A stretch of DNA of 64,000 nt from an uncultured Dorea sp. (GCA_947063855.1 CAMSTW010000010.1:1-64000), one strand, 5' to 3'; shown: positions 8,362 to 17,831, numbered from the stretch's first letter. Numbers and translations: made by a program. The notes: generated by a model not told the origin, from the sequence alone.

Positions 8362-9654
8362 TTACAGACTGGCTGCCTCCCCCGCGATACACCCGGTCGC
8401 CCACGCCCACTGCAGGTTATAGCCTCCGCAGATTCCGTCCACATCCAGTAACTCACCGGCAAGATAGAGTCCCTTTACCCGCTTTGACTCCATCGTCCGC
8501 GGATTCACTTCGTCCGTCCGCACACCGCCCGCACAGACCTGCGCATTCTCGAAACCATTCGTATCCTGAATCGGAAGACAGATTCGCTTACACTGCTTTA
8601 CAATCCCCTGTATCTGGCGGATGTCCGATTCCGACAGCTTTGACTGCATCCGTAATCCGGCGGGTTTGAGTATACATGGAATCAGCTTCTGGTTAAATAC
8701 CCCGGCGAGACATTCCCCGACGGTCAGGTCCGCACATCCTGCGGCAATCCTCTCAAAAAGTCCAAAAGCCTCAGCTTCCGTATACTCCGGAAGAAGATCA
8801 AGCAATACTTCTGCCCGCTTCTTCCGGTACAGTCCCAATGCAATATGGCGGCTGATCTGGAATACCGGAATGCCAGAAATCCCATACGCGGTAATCTGTA
8901 CTTCCCCGGTATCCTCCGCCGCAGGCACGCGGTCTATAAGCGCCGTAACTCTGGCGTCTGCCCGGACTCCCGATGCCCTGGCAAACGGATGCCCCTTCAC
9001 CTTAAGCTGTACCAGCGCCGGCACAACGGGCGTCATCCGGTGTCCGAAAGACTTCGCAAGCTCATAACCGCTCCCGTCAGAACCAAAAGCAGGCGCCGCT
9101 TTGCCGCCGCACGCAAGGATAATCCGGTCTGCCTCAAATATCTTCACTGTCTCTTTAGGTTCTGTACACCTATGTTTTACGTCACTCTTCTCCGGCAAGG
9201 TTTCCTCTGCCCTGACGCAGAATTCTCTCCCATCCCAAAGAACCAACCGGACCCTGATTCCGCAGAAGACCTTGACTCCAAGCCGTTTAAGCTCCAGATT
9301 CAGCAGCTCAAGCACCGTCGAAGCCTGGCCGGAACGGGGGTACACATAATCGCCTCTCGCCTTTGTCACAAGCCCAACAGATGCAAAAAATCTGATGGTG
9401 TCTTCATATCCGAACTGCTTAAGCACTTCGTCTGCAAACCGGATGTTCCCGCCATGATAACAGTTCTTTATACAGGAACCGTCTATCTGCCGGTTCGTCA
9501 GGTTGCAGCGTCCGTTTCCCGTCGCAAGAAGCTTCCTGCCTGTCTTTTCCTTCTGTTCCAGAATAAATACATGCGCCTGCCTGTCTTTTCTTGCCGCCGT
9601 AATCGCCGCCGCAATGCCTGCGGCGCCTCCTCCTATGATTCCAATCCTTCTCAT
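8362..9654 (-). CDS. HI0933-type NAD(P)/FAD-dependent oxidoreductase (YhiN/BaiN-like)
   Basis: Flavoprotein of about 430 aa. The N-terminus has the FAD Rossmann motif GIIGGGAAGIAAAI, then EQKEKTGRKLLATGNGRCN, the signature of the HI0933 family. The C-terminus has VCAGGV followed by GLYLAGELLDVDGICGGYN, which closes the FAD site. The usual family length is about 400 aa, so it is complete. Start choice between two ATGs is not certain; the inner one begins directly at the Rossmann strand. A family member called BaiN was linked to bile-acid 7-alpha-dehydroxylation in Clostridium scindens, but homologues are very widespread and nothing else bile-related is seen here, so I do not use that name. Confidence 0.85.
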   Translation of the reverse strand: MRRIGIIGGGAAGIAAAITAARKDRQAHVFILEQKEKTGRKLLATGNGRCNLTNRQIDGSCIKNCYHGGNIRFADEVLKQFGYEDTIRFFASVGLVTKARGDYVYPRSGQASTVLELLNLELKRLGVKVFCGIRVRLVLWDGREFCVRAEETLPEKSDVKHRCTEPKETVKIFEADRIILACGGKAAPAFGSDGSGYELAKSFGHRMTPVVPALVQLKVKGHPFARASGVRADARVTALIDRVPAAEDTGEVQITAYGISGIPVFQISRHIALGLYRKKRAEVLLDLLPEYTEAEAFGLFERIAAGCADLTVGECLAGVFNQKLIPCILKPAGLRMQSKLSESDIRQIQGIVKQCKRICLPIQDTNGFENAQVCAGGVRTDEVNPRTMESKRVKGLYLAGELLDVDGICGGYNLQWAWATGCIAGEAASL

Positions 9655-9754
9655 AATACCTGCCTGCTCCATCTCTGCTTAACTATCCGCCTTAATCCTC
9701 ATAATCCATTTTTGCACTTCGAAACAAGCGGACATCACACATTTTTTACCTCTT

Positions 9755-10099
9755 CTACCTTTCAAACAATAATAATCCCGTCTTCTCAATCTCTTTGTAT
9801 AACCTGTTCTCAGGAGACAGATTCGTAACAATATCTACTTCACAATCCAGATCGGGTAAATATTCCAGTTTTTTTTCAGCATCGAATTTCTCCACATATA
9901 AATCAATATCACTGGTACTGCTACACCGAAATTCCAGAGAACTTCCGAATAGTACTATTCTGCGGATATTTTGATCTTTTACAAGTGCGTGGAGCAGTTT
10001 CTCAACCCTTCTCTGCATGAGCGGATGCACACGATTGGCGTCATGAAAGATAACGCCTTCCACAACAGGGAAATCCCACATATCCTTCGCCTGTCTCAT
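9755..10099 (-). CDS. Minimal nucleotidyltransferase (Pol-beta superfamily, MNT-like)
   Basis: Protein of 114 aa with the nucleotidyltransferase core RRIVLFGSSLEFRCSSTSDI followed by DLYVE: the GS motif and the DxD metal site are present. The third carboxylate is likely in CEVDIVT. Such small NTases are often antitoxins of HEPN partners (MNT-HEPN), yet no HEPN gene is adjacent. Instead the start overlaps the stop of the Met-gamma-lyase-like gene by 4 bp (ATGA), so translation is coupled to that enzyme. Role unknown; it may be a stray antitoxin-type NTase or a housekeeping modifier. Confidence 0.75.
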   Translation of the reverse strand: MRQAKDMWDFPVVEGVIFHDANRVHPLMQRRVEKLLHALVKDQNIRRIVLFGSSLEFRCSSTSDIDLYVEKFDAEKKLEYLPDLDCEVDIVTNLSPENRLYKEIEKTGLLLFER

Positions 10100-11400
10100 A
10101 ACACAACCACGCCTTCCCTCACCAGATACTCAAGCGACATCAGAATCCCAAGCCTTGCATGCGGCCACGTCAGGCCGCCTTGGAAATACACCGCATAAGG
10201 CGGCTTGATGGGCCCGTCCGCGCTCAGTTCGATGGAAGATCCCTGCACGAACGCACCCGCCGCCATGATCACATCACTGTCATAACCCGGCATCGCCCAG
10301 GGAATCGGAGTCACAAAGGAATCCACCGGCGCCGCCGCCTGGATCCCCTTGCAGAATGCGATCACACCCTCTGGTTTTCCAAAGGTCACCGCCTGGATAA
10401 TGTCATGCCGGCTCTCGCTACTGTCCGGAACCACAGGAAATCCAAGCTTTTCATAGATATTTGCCGCAAAGACAGCCCCTTTGAGCGCGCCTGCCGTCAC
10501 CGTAGGCGCCAGGAACAGCCCCTGATAGAAGGACTGCATCACCCCAAGGGACGCGCCCACTTCCTTTCCAAGTCCCGGGGATGTCAGACGGTATCCGCAC
10601 GCTTCGATCAGATCCTTCCTGCCCGCGATATAACCGCCGATCGGCGCAAGCCCGCCGCCCGGGTTCTTGATCAGCGATCCGACCACCAGATCGGCGCCCA
10701 CGTCGCTTGGTTCGATGGTCTCCACAAATTCTCCGTAACAGTTATCCACCATGCAGATGATGTCCGGGCGGATCTCTTTGGCAAACCGGATCAGCTCCCC
10801 GACCTGCTGTACGGAGAAGCTTGGTCTGGTCTGATATCCTTTGGATCTCTGGATTGTCAAAAGCTTCGTCTTCTCATGAATCGCCTTTCGTATGTTCTCA
10901 TAATCAAACGTTCCGTCCGGAAGCAGTTCGACCTGAGAATAGGAAATCCCGTATTCCGAAAGAGATCCTCTGGACGGACGGATTCCAATCACCTCTTCAA
11001 GTGTATCGTAAGGCTTCCCCACAGGCGACAGCAATTCATCGCCGGGTCTTAAGTTCGCGCCAAGGGCAAGGGCAAGGGCGTGCGTCCCGCAGGTAATCTG
11101 AGGGCGTACAAGGGCGCTGTCCGTATGGAATACCGAAGCATATACTTCCTCCAGCGTATCCCGCCCCGCGTCATTATATCCGTAGCCGCTTGCATAGTGG
11201 AAACACCCCTCGCTGACCTGATTCTTCTGCATGGCATGGATGACCTTGAGCTGGTTATATTCCGCCGTCTCGTCAATCGCCTCAAACCGCTCCTTAAGGC
11301 CTGACTCAATCTTCCTTCCGAATTCCAGGACTTCCCTCCGGACGCCCAGTTCTTCATATAATGAAATCACGTTCCAGTCATGATTAATTTTCGTTGGCAT
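10096..11400 (-). CDS. Aluminium-resistance / methionine gamma-lyase-like PLP enzyme
   Basis: PLP-dependent fold-type I protein of 434 aa of the aluminium-resistance family, related to cystathionine and methionine gamma-lyases. Seen: ASGYGYNDAGRDTLEEVYA near residue 70, the aspartate-containing CMVDNCYGEF strand, and VVGSLIKNPGGG, in which the lysine is the likely PLP anchor. The ATG at 11400 follows AAGGAAGG at good spacing, so the track's N-terminal extension is rejected. In clostridia this gene often lies near miaA/mutL, as here. It probably cleaves a C-S or related bond in a small amino-acid substrate; the aluminium link is historical and not shown by sequence. Confidence 0.85.
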   Translation of the reverse strand: MPTKINHDWNVISLYEELGVRREVLEFGRKIESGLKERFEAIDETAEYNQLKVIHAMQKNQVSEGCFHYASGYGYNDAGRDTLEEVYASVFHTDSALVRPQITCGTHALALALGANLRPGDELLSPVGKPYDTLEEVIGIRPSRGSLSEYGISYSQVELLPDGTFDYENIRKAIHEKTKLLTIQRSKGYQTRPSFSVQQVGELIRFAKEIRPDIICMVDNCYGEFVETIEPSDVGADLVVGSLIKNPGGGLAPIGGYIAGRKDLIEACGYRLTSPGLGKEVGASLGVMQSFYQGLFLAPTVTAGALKGAVFAANIYEKLGFPVVPDSSESRHDIIQAVTFGKPEGVIAFCKGIQAAAPVDSFVTPIPWAMPGYDSDVIMAAGAFVQGSSIELSADGPIKPPYAVYFQGGLTWPHARLGILMSLEYLVREGVVVL

Positions 11401-11534
11401 AAGTATTTCCTTCCTTATCTTCTCATTCTCTTCTTTCATTAATATACCCGGCAGACCCGTCCCGAAACCGCCTTCCATAAGATGTACGATCCGATTTACG
11501 GGGAATCTGCGCAAAAATCTTACAGCGGCAATCT

Positions 11535-11825
11535 CTATATCCAGGAATCCAGTATCTTCGTCCTGACAACCGCGCATTTGGCGTCAAATTCCGGATTCAG
11601 CGGACGGATCTGCATGATGACTTCCGCCGCCTCTTTATATTTTTTCATATCATATAATAATGACGCGCGATTCAGTTCAAAAAGCGATTCCTCCCCCTGA
11701 TTCCGGATTAGCGGCTTCAGATTCAGCAGTTCCTTATAGGTCGCCTCCGCATTATGTGAATGAGAGTAGACCTTAAGCAGCGTATTCATTTTCTTAATAA
11801 ATTTGCTTGTAAATAATCTTCTCAC
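11535..11825 (-). CDS. Small TPR-like helical protein
   Basis: Protein of 96 aa if started at the GTG at 11825, which has AAGGGGA eight bases upstream; the downstream ATG at 11789 has no visible ribosome site. The sequence has helical pairs (NAEATYKELLNLKPLIR and SLFELNRASLLYDMKKYKEA) that look like one or two TPR-type repeats. It sits 22 bp after miaA and before the PLP enzyme, so it is part of the mutS-mutL-miaA transcript. Related short TPR-like ORFs occur beside miaA in other clostridia from memory. No function assigned. Confidence 0.6.
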   Translation of the reverse strand: MRRLFTSKFIKKMNTLLKVYSHSHNAEATYKELLNLKPLIRNQGEESLFELNRASLLYDMKKYKEAAEVIMQIRPLNPEFDAKCAVVRTKILDSWI

Positions 11826-11847
11826 TGTATTCTTCCCCTTATCTTCT

Positions 11848-12801
11848 CTACAGAAGCTTTTCCCGGAGGTGCCTTCGCATTTCCGCAAGAATCGCCTCTT
11901 CGCTGTGTCCATACTCCCCTTTATTGATCCAGATTACCTCCCGCTCCCTCTTAAACCAGGTAATCTGCCTCTTTGCAAAATGTCTCGTATCCCTTTTCAG
12001 TGTATAGACTGCCTCTTCAAGGCTGGTTTCCCCGTTCAGGTAAGCCAGGATCTCTTTATATCCAAGTCCCTGCATAGACACCATCCCGCCGGTACAGCCC
12101 ATATTCCGCAGAGCCTTCACCTCATCAACCAGTCCTGCTTCCATCATCTGATCCACACGTCTGTCAATGCGTTCATAGATCCTGGCACGGTCGTCATTCA
12201 ATACAAAGTACACAAACCTGTAGGGCGACTCCTTCTGCCGTTCTCTTTCGTTATGTTCGGAAATCCGCTGTCCTGTCTGATGGTAAAATTCCAGTGCACG
12301 GATCACACGTTTCACATTGTTCATATGGATCTGTGCCGCCGCGGCAGGGTCTGTCTCTTTAAGCCTGTCATGAAGCGCCCGGCCGCCCTGCTCCCCGGCT
12401 ATACGCTCAAGCTCCCTTCTGTATGCACAATCCCCGTCGTTCTTCTCAAAATCAATGTCATAAAGGAGCGCCTGGATATAAAAGCCCGTCCCGCCTACGA
12501 CGATTGGAATATGCCGGCTGGCATAAATCTGTTCCATCGCCGCTTTCGCCATCTGCTGAAAACGCACCACATGGAACTCCTCCCACGGCTCCAATTCATC
12601 CACCAGATAATGTGGGATTCCTTCCATCTCCTCCGGGCGGATCTTTGCCGAGCCGATATCCATATGCTTATAAATCTGCATGGAATCTGCGGAAATAATC
12701 TCCCCGCCAATCGCTTTGGCAAGCCCGATGGAGGCTTTTGTCTTCCCAACGGCCGTGGGTCCTGTCAGGACTACCAATGGTTTCTTATTGAAATCACTCA
12801 T
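11848..12801 (-). CDS. miaA: tRNA dimethylallyltransferase
   Basis: Transfers a dimethylallyl group to A37 of tRNAs reading UNN codons, giving i6A, the substrate of MiaB. Seen: P-loop GPTAVGKTKAS near the N-terminus, then SADSMQIYKHMDIGSAK, the DSxQxY element, and VVGGTGFYIQALLYDID, all classic for MiaA. Length (about 317 aa) is normal. Two starts are possible: a GTG overlapping the mutL stop, or the ATG at 12801; I favour the ATG for spacing from AAAAGGA. It is co-transcribed with mutL. miaB is about 17 kb away at 29.5 kb rather than next to mutS. Confidence 0.95.
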   Translation of the reverse strand: MSDFNKKPLVVLTGPTAVGKTKASIGLAKAIGGEIISADSMQIYKHMDIGSAKIRPEEMEGIPHYLVDELEPWEEFHVVRFQQMAKAAMEQIYASRHIPIVVGGTGFYIQALLYDIDFEKNDGDCAYRRELERIAGEQGGRALHDRLKETDPAAAAQIHMNNVKRVIRALEFYHQTGQRISEHNERERQKESPYRFVYFVLNDDRARIYERIDRRVDQMMEAGLVDEVKALRNMGCTGGMVSMQGLGYKEILAYLNGETSLEEAVYTLKRDTRHFAKRQITWFKREREVIWINKGEYGHSEEAILAEMRRHLREKLL

Positions 12802-12803
12802 GA

Positions 12804-15068
12804 TCACACAATCCTTTTAAATTTCTTTTCCAGTTCCCGGCGGCTCATGGCAATGATGGTCGGCCTCCCATGAGGACAGTGGTAGGGATTCTCAAGTGTC
12901 AGAAGCTCTCCGATGAGTGTATCCACCTCCGCGGCCGACAGCTTCATATTCCCCTTTACCGCCGCCTTGCAGGACATGGAAGCAATCTTCTCGTCAATCA
13001 GCTCCGGAGACAGATTCCGGCTGACCTCGTCGGACAGGCCGTCTAACATCTGCAGGAGCAGTTCTTTCCTGGCGATACTGAAAAGATTATCCGGAACTGC
13101 CCTGACTGCGAAGGATTCCTGACCGAATTCCTCGAACTCGAACCCGATCCGGGTGAACTGGTCCATATACCGGTTCAGAAGCCCGGCCTCCTGCATACTT
13201 AAGTCCAGGATGATCGGCGGACTGATCATCTGGGAGGTGAATTCTCTTGTCTTCATCCCCCTTAATGTACGCTCATACAACACACGCTCATGCGCGGCGT
13301 GCTGGTCTATGATATAGAGATTATCATGAAATTCCACCAGCCAGTATGTCTCGAATACCTGTCCGATCAGCTGATATTCATCCCTTGCTTCCCTTGTCAG
13401 CAGCTTTTCCTCGAACAGATTCAACTGTTTTGGTTCCGCCGTTTTCTCTTTTTCCGGAATCTGCTGAGAATCCGTTCCTCCAAGACCCTGATCCAAATGG
13501 GAACCCGGCTTTCCGGATATCTGATTCGGCTGAGAATCCGCCTTTCCGGATATCTGATTCAGCTGCAGGTCTGCGTTCCCGGATATCTGACTCAGACGCG
13601 GTCCGGCCTCCCCGGGTGCCGGGAGATTCTGTCCATATTCCACCGTCTCGCGAATCCGGTCCGCCTGCATCTCCGGCTTAAAGATCCCGCTTCTGTCCAC
13701 GACCTCTGCCTGGGAACGCTGGCTGTGATAGTTACGGACACGCTCCCTCATCTTCTCCATAAAATAGTCAAGATCCCGTTCTGACGGAGGAGGCAGCGCT
13801 TCCTTTGACGCCGTTCTCCCCGCCGGACGGCCGCTGCCGCCTGCGTCTTCCCCTCCATTGGATGTCCGCGCAAGCCCTTCGAAGGGAAGGCTGCCGCATC
13901 CGGCGCTCTTTCCGGCCGCCTCATACTTGTCATTCCAGACATTCCTGTCACGTTTACTATTCTGAACATTCTCCTCACGTCCGCCGTTCCAGACAATCTC
14001 GTCACGCTTGCTGTTCCCGGCATTCTCCTCACGCTTACGGCGGCTCCCCGGCAAGTCAAGCTCCACATGAGGAATCAGCTCTTTTGCATGAAGCCCCCGG
14101 CTCACCGCCTCGTATACCTGGTTATAAACCTCCTGCTGATTGTGGAACCGAAGCTCCATCTTCGCCGGATGCACATTGACGTCCACATTTCCGCCGTCAA
14201 TCTCCATATGCAGCACCACGAACGGATACTTGTGCTGCATGGAGAAATCCTTATACGCATCCTCAATCGCCTTCGACACAACAGGGTTCTTCACATAACG
14301 CCCGTTGATAAAGTAATTCTCAAAATTCCTATTCCCCCTTGAGATCACAGGCTTCCCTAAGAACCCTGAGATCTTCATCCCGGGCGTCTCCCATTCGGCC
14401 CCAAGCAGATTCGAAGCAATATCCCGTCCATAGACGTGATAGATCACATCCTTAAGCTTCCCGTTGCCGGAGGTGTGAAGCTTCGACTGCCCGTTGTTCA
14501 TAAACTGAAAGGATATCTCCGGATGAGACAGGGCAAGTCTGGTCATCAGATCCCCCACATGGCTTGCCTCCGTCATGGGGGTCTTAAGAAACTTCCTTCT
14601 GGCAGGCACGTTGTAGAATAACTGCTGAATCAGGAACGTCGTCCCGTCCCGGACGCCCGTCTCCTCCAGATCCACTTCCTTCCCGCCGTTGATCCGGTAT
14701 CTGGTCCCAAAGGTATCCTCCTTCGTCTTGGTAAGAAGCTCCACCTGGGAAACTGCCGCAATGCTTGAGAGCGCCTCCCCGCGGAATCCCAAAGACCCGA
14801 TATGTACCAGATCGTCCACAGACCGGATCTTACTGGTGGAATGGCGTAAGAATGCCTTTGGCACCTCCTCCCTTGGAATCCCGCATCCATTATCCGCGAT
14901 CCGCATGAGCGTCGTTCCGCCTTCCTGAATCTCCACGACGATTGCCGTAGCCCCGGCGTCAATGGCGTTCTCCACCAGCTCCTTAACTACGGACGCCGGA
15001 CGCTCGATCACCTCGCCCGCCGCAATCTTGTCTATCGTAACCGTATCCAAAACCTGTATCTTACCCAT
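12804..15068 (-). CDS. mutL: DNA mismatch repair protein MutL (endonuclease type)
   Basis: Protein of 754 aa. The N-terminal GHKL ATPase shows ENAIDAGA, DNGCGI, RHSTSKI and GFRGEAL. The C-terminal dimer domain has DQHAAHERVLYE, matching the endonuclease motif DQHAxxExxxxE, plus CKAAVKGN and CPHGRPT, so this is a nicking MutL as expected in an organism without MutH. It is longer than the usual ~620-680 aa because the linker (about residues 330-540) holds two tandem-repeat blocks of 9-aa and 11-aa units. It follows mutS by 43 bp and overlaps the alternative miaA start. Confidence 0.97.
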   Translation of the reverse strand: MGKIQVLDTVTIDKIAAGEVIERPASVVKELVENAIDAGATAIVVEIQEGGTTLMRIADNGCGIPREEVPKAFLRHSTSKIRSVDDLVHIGSLGFRGEALSSIAAVSQVELLTKTKEDTFGTRYRINGGKEVDLEETGVRDGTTFLIQQLFYNVPARRKFLKTPMTEASHVGDLMTRLALSHPEISFQFMNNGQSKLHTSGNGKLKDVIYHVYGRDIASNLLGAEWETPGMKISGFLGKPVISRGNRNFENYFINGRYVKNPVVSKAIEDAYKDFSMQHKYPFVVLHMEIDGGNVDVNVHPAKMELRFHNQQEVYNQVYEAVSRGLHAKELIPHVELDLPGSRRKREENAGNSKRDEIVWNGGREENVQNSKRDRNVWNDKYEAAGKSAGCGSLPFEGLARTSNGGEDAGGSGRPAGRTASKEALPPPSERDLDYFMEKMRERVRNYHSQRSQAEVVDRSGIFKPEMQADRIRETVEYGQNLPAPGEAGPRLSQISGNADLQLNQISGKADSQPNQISGKPGSHLDQGLGGTDSQQIPEKEKTAEPKQLNLFEEKLLTREARDEYQLIGQVFETYWLVEFHDNLYIIDQHAAHERVLYERTLRGMKTREFTSQMISPPIILDLSMQEAGLLNRYMDQFTRIGFEFEEFGQESFAVRAVPDNLFSIARKELLLQMLDGLSDEVSRNLSPELIDEKIASMSCKAAVKGNMKLSAAEVDTLIGELLTLENPYHCPHGRPTIIAMSRRELEKKFKRIV
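13468..13610. repeat. 33-bp minisatellite in the mutL linker
   Basis: CCGGATATCTGA recurs at 13513, 13546 and 13579, an exact 33-bp period, with degenerate copies on either side. It encodes an 11-aa repeat of the form QISGKADSQPN in the MutL linker. In-frame copy-number change would leave both folded domains intact. Confidence 0.85.
13925..14045. repeat. 27-bp/54-bp degenerate tandem repeat in the mutL linker
   Basis: TTCCAGACA recurs at 13933 and 13987 (54 bp apart) and related copies alternate every 27 bp, each ending in a TCACG element. It encodes 9-aa units such as NSKRDEIVW, NGGREENVQ and NSKRDRNVW. It is separate from the 33-bp block further down the gene. Confidence 0.7.
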
Positions 15069-15111
15069 ACCTTATCCTGTCCTTCCCTGCCGGTATATTT
15101 TATCAGATTTT

Positions 15112-17760
15112 CTACCACCGGTTCTTAAGCTTACTCTGTAACTGGTACAAGGTATTCAGCGCGTCGATCGGCGTCAGATTACCCAGATCCAGATTCTTGA
15201 TCTCGTCAATCACGTCGTCGTCCTTCACCGTATCAAACAGCGACATCTGCGCCAGATCCACCTCGTCATAATGCTTCGGCTTTGCCGCCGGCTGCTCCTG
15301 TCCATGGGACGCTATATCCTTGATCTTATCCGTGATATCCGCCTGTACCAGTTCCTCTACGATCTCCTTCGCACGCCAGATCACCGTCTCCGGCACCCCC
15401 GCAAGGCGCGCCACCTGGATCCCGTAGCTCTTATCCGCGCCTCCCTTTACAATCTTGCGCAAGAAGATGATATCGTCCCCCTTCTCCTTCACGGCAATAC
15501 AATAATTGTTGACATTATTAATCTTCCCCTCAAGCTCCGTCAGCTCATGGTAATGAGTCGCAAACAGCGTCTTGGCGCCCAGAAGCTTACTGTTGCTGAT
15601 ATGCTCGATCACCGCCCAGGCGATACTTAAGCCGTCAAAGGTGCTGGTTCCCCTCCCGATCTCATCCAGGATCAGAAGGCTCTTACTGGTAGCGTTCCGT
15701 AAGATATTCGCCACCTCCGTCATCTCCACCATGAAGGTACTCTGCCCGCTGGCCAGATCGTCGGACGCCCCCACTCTGGTGAAGATCCGGTCCACCAGTC
15801 CGATATCCGCACTGGAAGCCGGGACGAAGGAGCCGATCTGCGCCATCAGGACGATCAGCGCCGTCTGCCGCATATAGGTGGATTTCCCCGCCATATTGGG
15901 TCCTGTGATGACAGAGATCCGGTTCTTCTTATCGTTCAGATAGGTATCGTTGGAGATAAACATGTCGTTCGGAATCATCTTCTCCACCACCGGATGACGG
16001 CCGTCCTTGATATCGATCACGCCCTTCTCGTTGATCCCCGGGCGGACATAATGATTCCGCTCCGCCACCAGGGCGAGAGAAGCAAATGCGTCTAACTGTG
16101 CCACAGCCTTCGCGCTTGACTGGATCCGCAGGATCTCGGCTCCGATCTTATCCCGCACCTCACAGTATAACTGATACTCCAGCGCATACAGCTTATCCTC
16201 CGCCCCAAGGATCGTATCCTCCAGCTCCTTAAGTTCAGGGATGATATAACGCTCTGCATTGGCAAGAGTCTGCTTGCGTGTATAGTATTCCGGCACCAGA
16301 TTCTTAAAGGAATTCGTCACCTCCAGATAATAACCGAACACCTTGTTAAACCGGATCCTCAGATTCTTGATTCCCGTCTTCTCCCGTTCCTCTGCCTCAA
16401 GCTTTGCAAGCCACTCCTTCCCGTCTGACTTGGCAGATCTTAACCGGTCCACTTCCTCGTTGAAGCCTTCCCTTATGATACCGCCCTCCTTCATGGCAAT
16501 GGGCGGCTCTTCCTTAATGGCGCTCTTAACCAGATTGCAGAGATCCTCCAGGGTATCCAGGCTGTCATATAACTCCCGGAGCAGGGGCGTCTTCATCTCC
16601 TGTAAAATGTATTTGATATGAGGCAGCATGGCGAGGGAATGCCCAAACGCCACCAGATCTCTCGGATTCGCCGACTGGTAGGTAATCCTGCACACCAGAC
16701 GCTCCAGATCGTAGATAGAAGACAGATACTCCCGGATCTCTTCCCTGGATATGGCGCTTCCCTTAAGCTCTTCTACCGCGTCCAGACGGCGCTCGATCTC
16801 CTTCTTATCAATCAGCGGCTGCTCGACCTGCTTGCGCAGGGCTCTTGCCCCCATAGCCGTCTTCGTCTTGTCAAGCACCCATAGAAGCGAGCCTCTCTTC
16901 TGCTTTTCCCTGAGCGTCTCGCTAAGTTCCAGGTTCCGCCTGGTAGAGCTGTCAAGCAGCATGTATTTCCCCGTGGCATACACGGCAAGGCGGGTAATGT
17001 GGGAGAGATCTCTCTTCTGCGTCTCCAGGAGATATTTAAGCAATGCGCCCGCCGCGATCACTTTGCAGTCGTAATCTTCTAATCCAAGCCCGCTTAACGC
17101 ATTTACATGGAAATGCTCCGTCAGCGTCTGCTCACAGATCTTGTCGTCAAAATACCAGGAATCCAGCGAATACAACGTGATTCCCAGCTTATCCTTAAGA
17201 AGCGCCAGATCCATGCCGCTCATATAGAACGCCTCATTACAGATCAATTCTGACGGCATGAACTTGTAGATCTCATCGAATAATTTCTCCGAACTGCCAA
17301 GTTCTGTGACCACGTATTCTCCGGTGGTCACATCCGCAACAGACAATCCGTAACGGTCCGCGGCATAGACCACGCACATGATATAGTTATTCTTCGTCTC
17401 GTCCAGCGCCTGCACATCCAGATTCGTTCCCGGAGTCACGATGCGGACCACATCCCGCTTCACCAGCCCTCTGGCGCTGGCGGCGTCCTCCATCTGCTCA
17501 CAGATCGCCACTTTGTATCCCTTAGATACCAGCCGGTTCAGATAACTGTCCACAGCGTGATAAGGAACGCCGCACATCGGTGCACGTTCCTCCAATCCAC
17601 AGTTCTTGCCGGTCAGTGTAATCTCAAGCTCCTTCGACGCCGTCAGGGCGTCGTCAAAGAACATCTCATAAAAATCTCCCAGTCTATAGAATAAAATGCA
17701 GTCCTGGTATTCCTTCTTCGTCTCCATGTACTGCTGCATCATCGGTGTTAATTCTGCCAC
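15112..17760 (-). CDS. mutS: DNA mismatch repair protein MutS
   Basis: Protein of 882 aa, normal for MutS. Seen in order: mismatch-contact FYEMF motif in YRLGDFYEMFFDDA near residue 28, connector and lever regions, Walker A GPNMAGKST, Walker B LLILDEIGRGTSTFDG and FATHYHEL. The C-terminus ends with a short beta-clamp/tetramer tail including MSLFD. It starts at a GTG with AGAGAGG upstream. It heads the mutS-mutL-miaA run and has its own extended -10 promoter. In related genomes it often follows miaB directly; here about 12 kb of other genes lie between. Confidence 0.98.
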   Translation of the reverse strand: MAELTPMMQQYMETKKEYQDCILFYRLGDFYEMFFDDALTASKELEITLTGKNCGLEERAPMCGVPYHAVDSYLNRLVSKGYKVAICEQMEDAASARGLVKRDVVRIVTPGTNLDVQALDETKNNYIMCVVYAADRYGLSVADVTTGEYVVTELGSSEKLFDEIYKFMPSELICNEAFYMSGMDLALLKDKLGITLYSLDSWYFDDKICEQTLTEHFHVNALSGLGLEDYDCKVIAAGALLKYLLETQKRDLSHITRLAVYATGKYMLLDSSTRRNLELSETLREKQKRGSLLWVLDKTKTAMGARALRKQVEQPLIDKKEIERRLDAVEELKGSAISREEIREYLSSIYDLERLVCRITYQSANPRDLVAFGHSLAMLPHIKYILQEMKTPLLRELYDSLDTLEDLCNLVKSAIKEEPPIAMKEGGIIREGFNEEVDRLRSAKSDGKEWLAKLEAEEREKTGIKNLRIRFNKVFGYYLEVTNSFKNLVPEYYTRKQTLANAERYIIPELKELEDTILGAEDKLYALEYQLYCEVRDKIGAEILRIQSSAKAVAQLDAFASLALVAERNHYVRPGINEKGVIDIKDGRHPVVEKMIPNDMFISNDTYLNDKKNRISVITGPNMAGKSTYMRQTALIVLMAQIGSFVPASSADIGLVDRIFTRVGASDDLASGQSTFMVEMTEVANILRNATSKSLLILDEIGRGTSTFDGLSIAWAVIEHISNSKLLGAKTLFATHYHELTELEGKINNVNNYCIAVKEKGDDIIFLRKIVKGGADKSYGIQVARLAGVPETVIWRAKEIVEELVQADITDKIKDIASHGQEQPAAKPKHYDEVDLAQMSLFDTVKDDDVIDEIKNLDLGNLTPIDALNTLYQLQSKLKNRW

Positions 17761-17802
17761 AGTTGTACCTCTCTTTTATTTTTCTGCTGATTGTGCTTTT
17801 CA

Positions 17803-17831
17803 ATTATAGCATTTCTTTAAGAAATAGAAAA
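17803..17831 (-). promoter_or_regulatory. Promoter ahead of mutS (extended -10)
   Basis: Minus strand reads TGCTATAAT, a perfect TATAAT with the extended TG, about 45 bp before the mutS start. A weak TTTTCT lies 17 bp further upstream. This makes mutS transcription separate from the upstream DUF4132 gene. Confidence 0.6.

Noticed and set aside
8362-9654. Naming the flavoprotein baiN and inferring bile-acid metabolism
   Set aside because: HI0933 proteins are very common; no other bile-acid gene is in the window.
8845-9828. 327-aa plus-strand ORF opposite the flavoprotein gene
   Set aside because: Antisense to clear HI0933 motifs; arginine/cysteine-rich shadow with no family match.
11803-12873. 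356-aa plus-strand ORF opposite miaA
   Set aside because: Long only because miaA lacks reverse-frame stops; no start signal and no motif.
13468-14045. CRISPR-like repeats in mutL
   Set aside because: Repeats are contiguous, in frame and without unique spacers; they are coding minisatellites.
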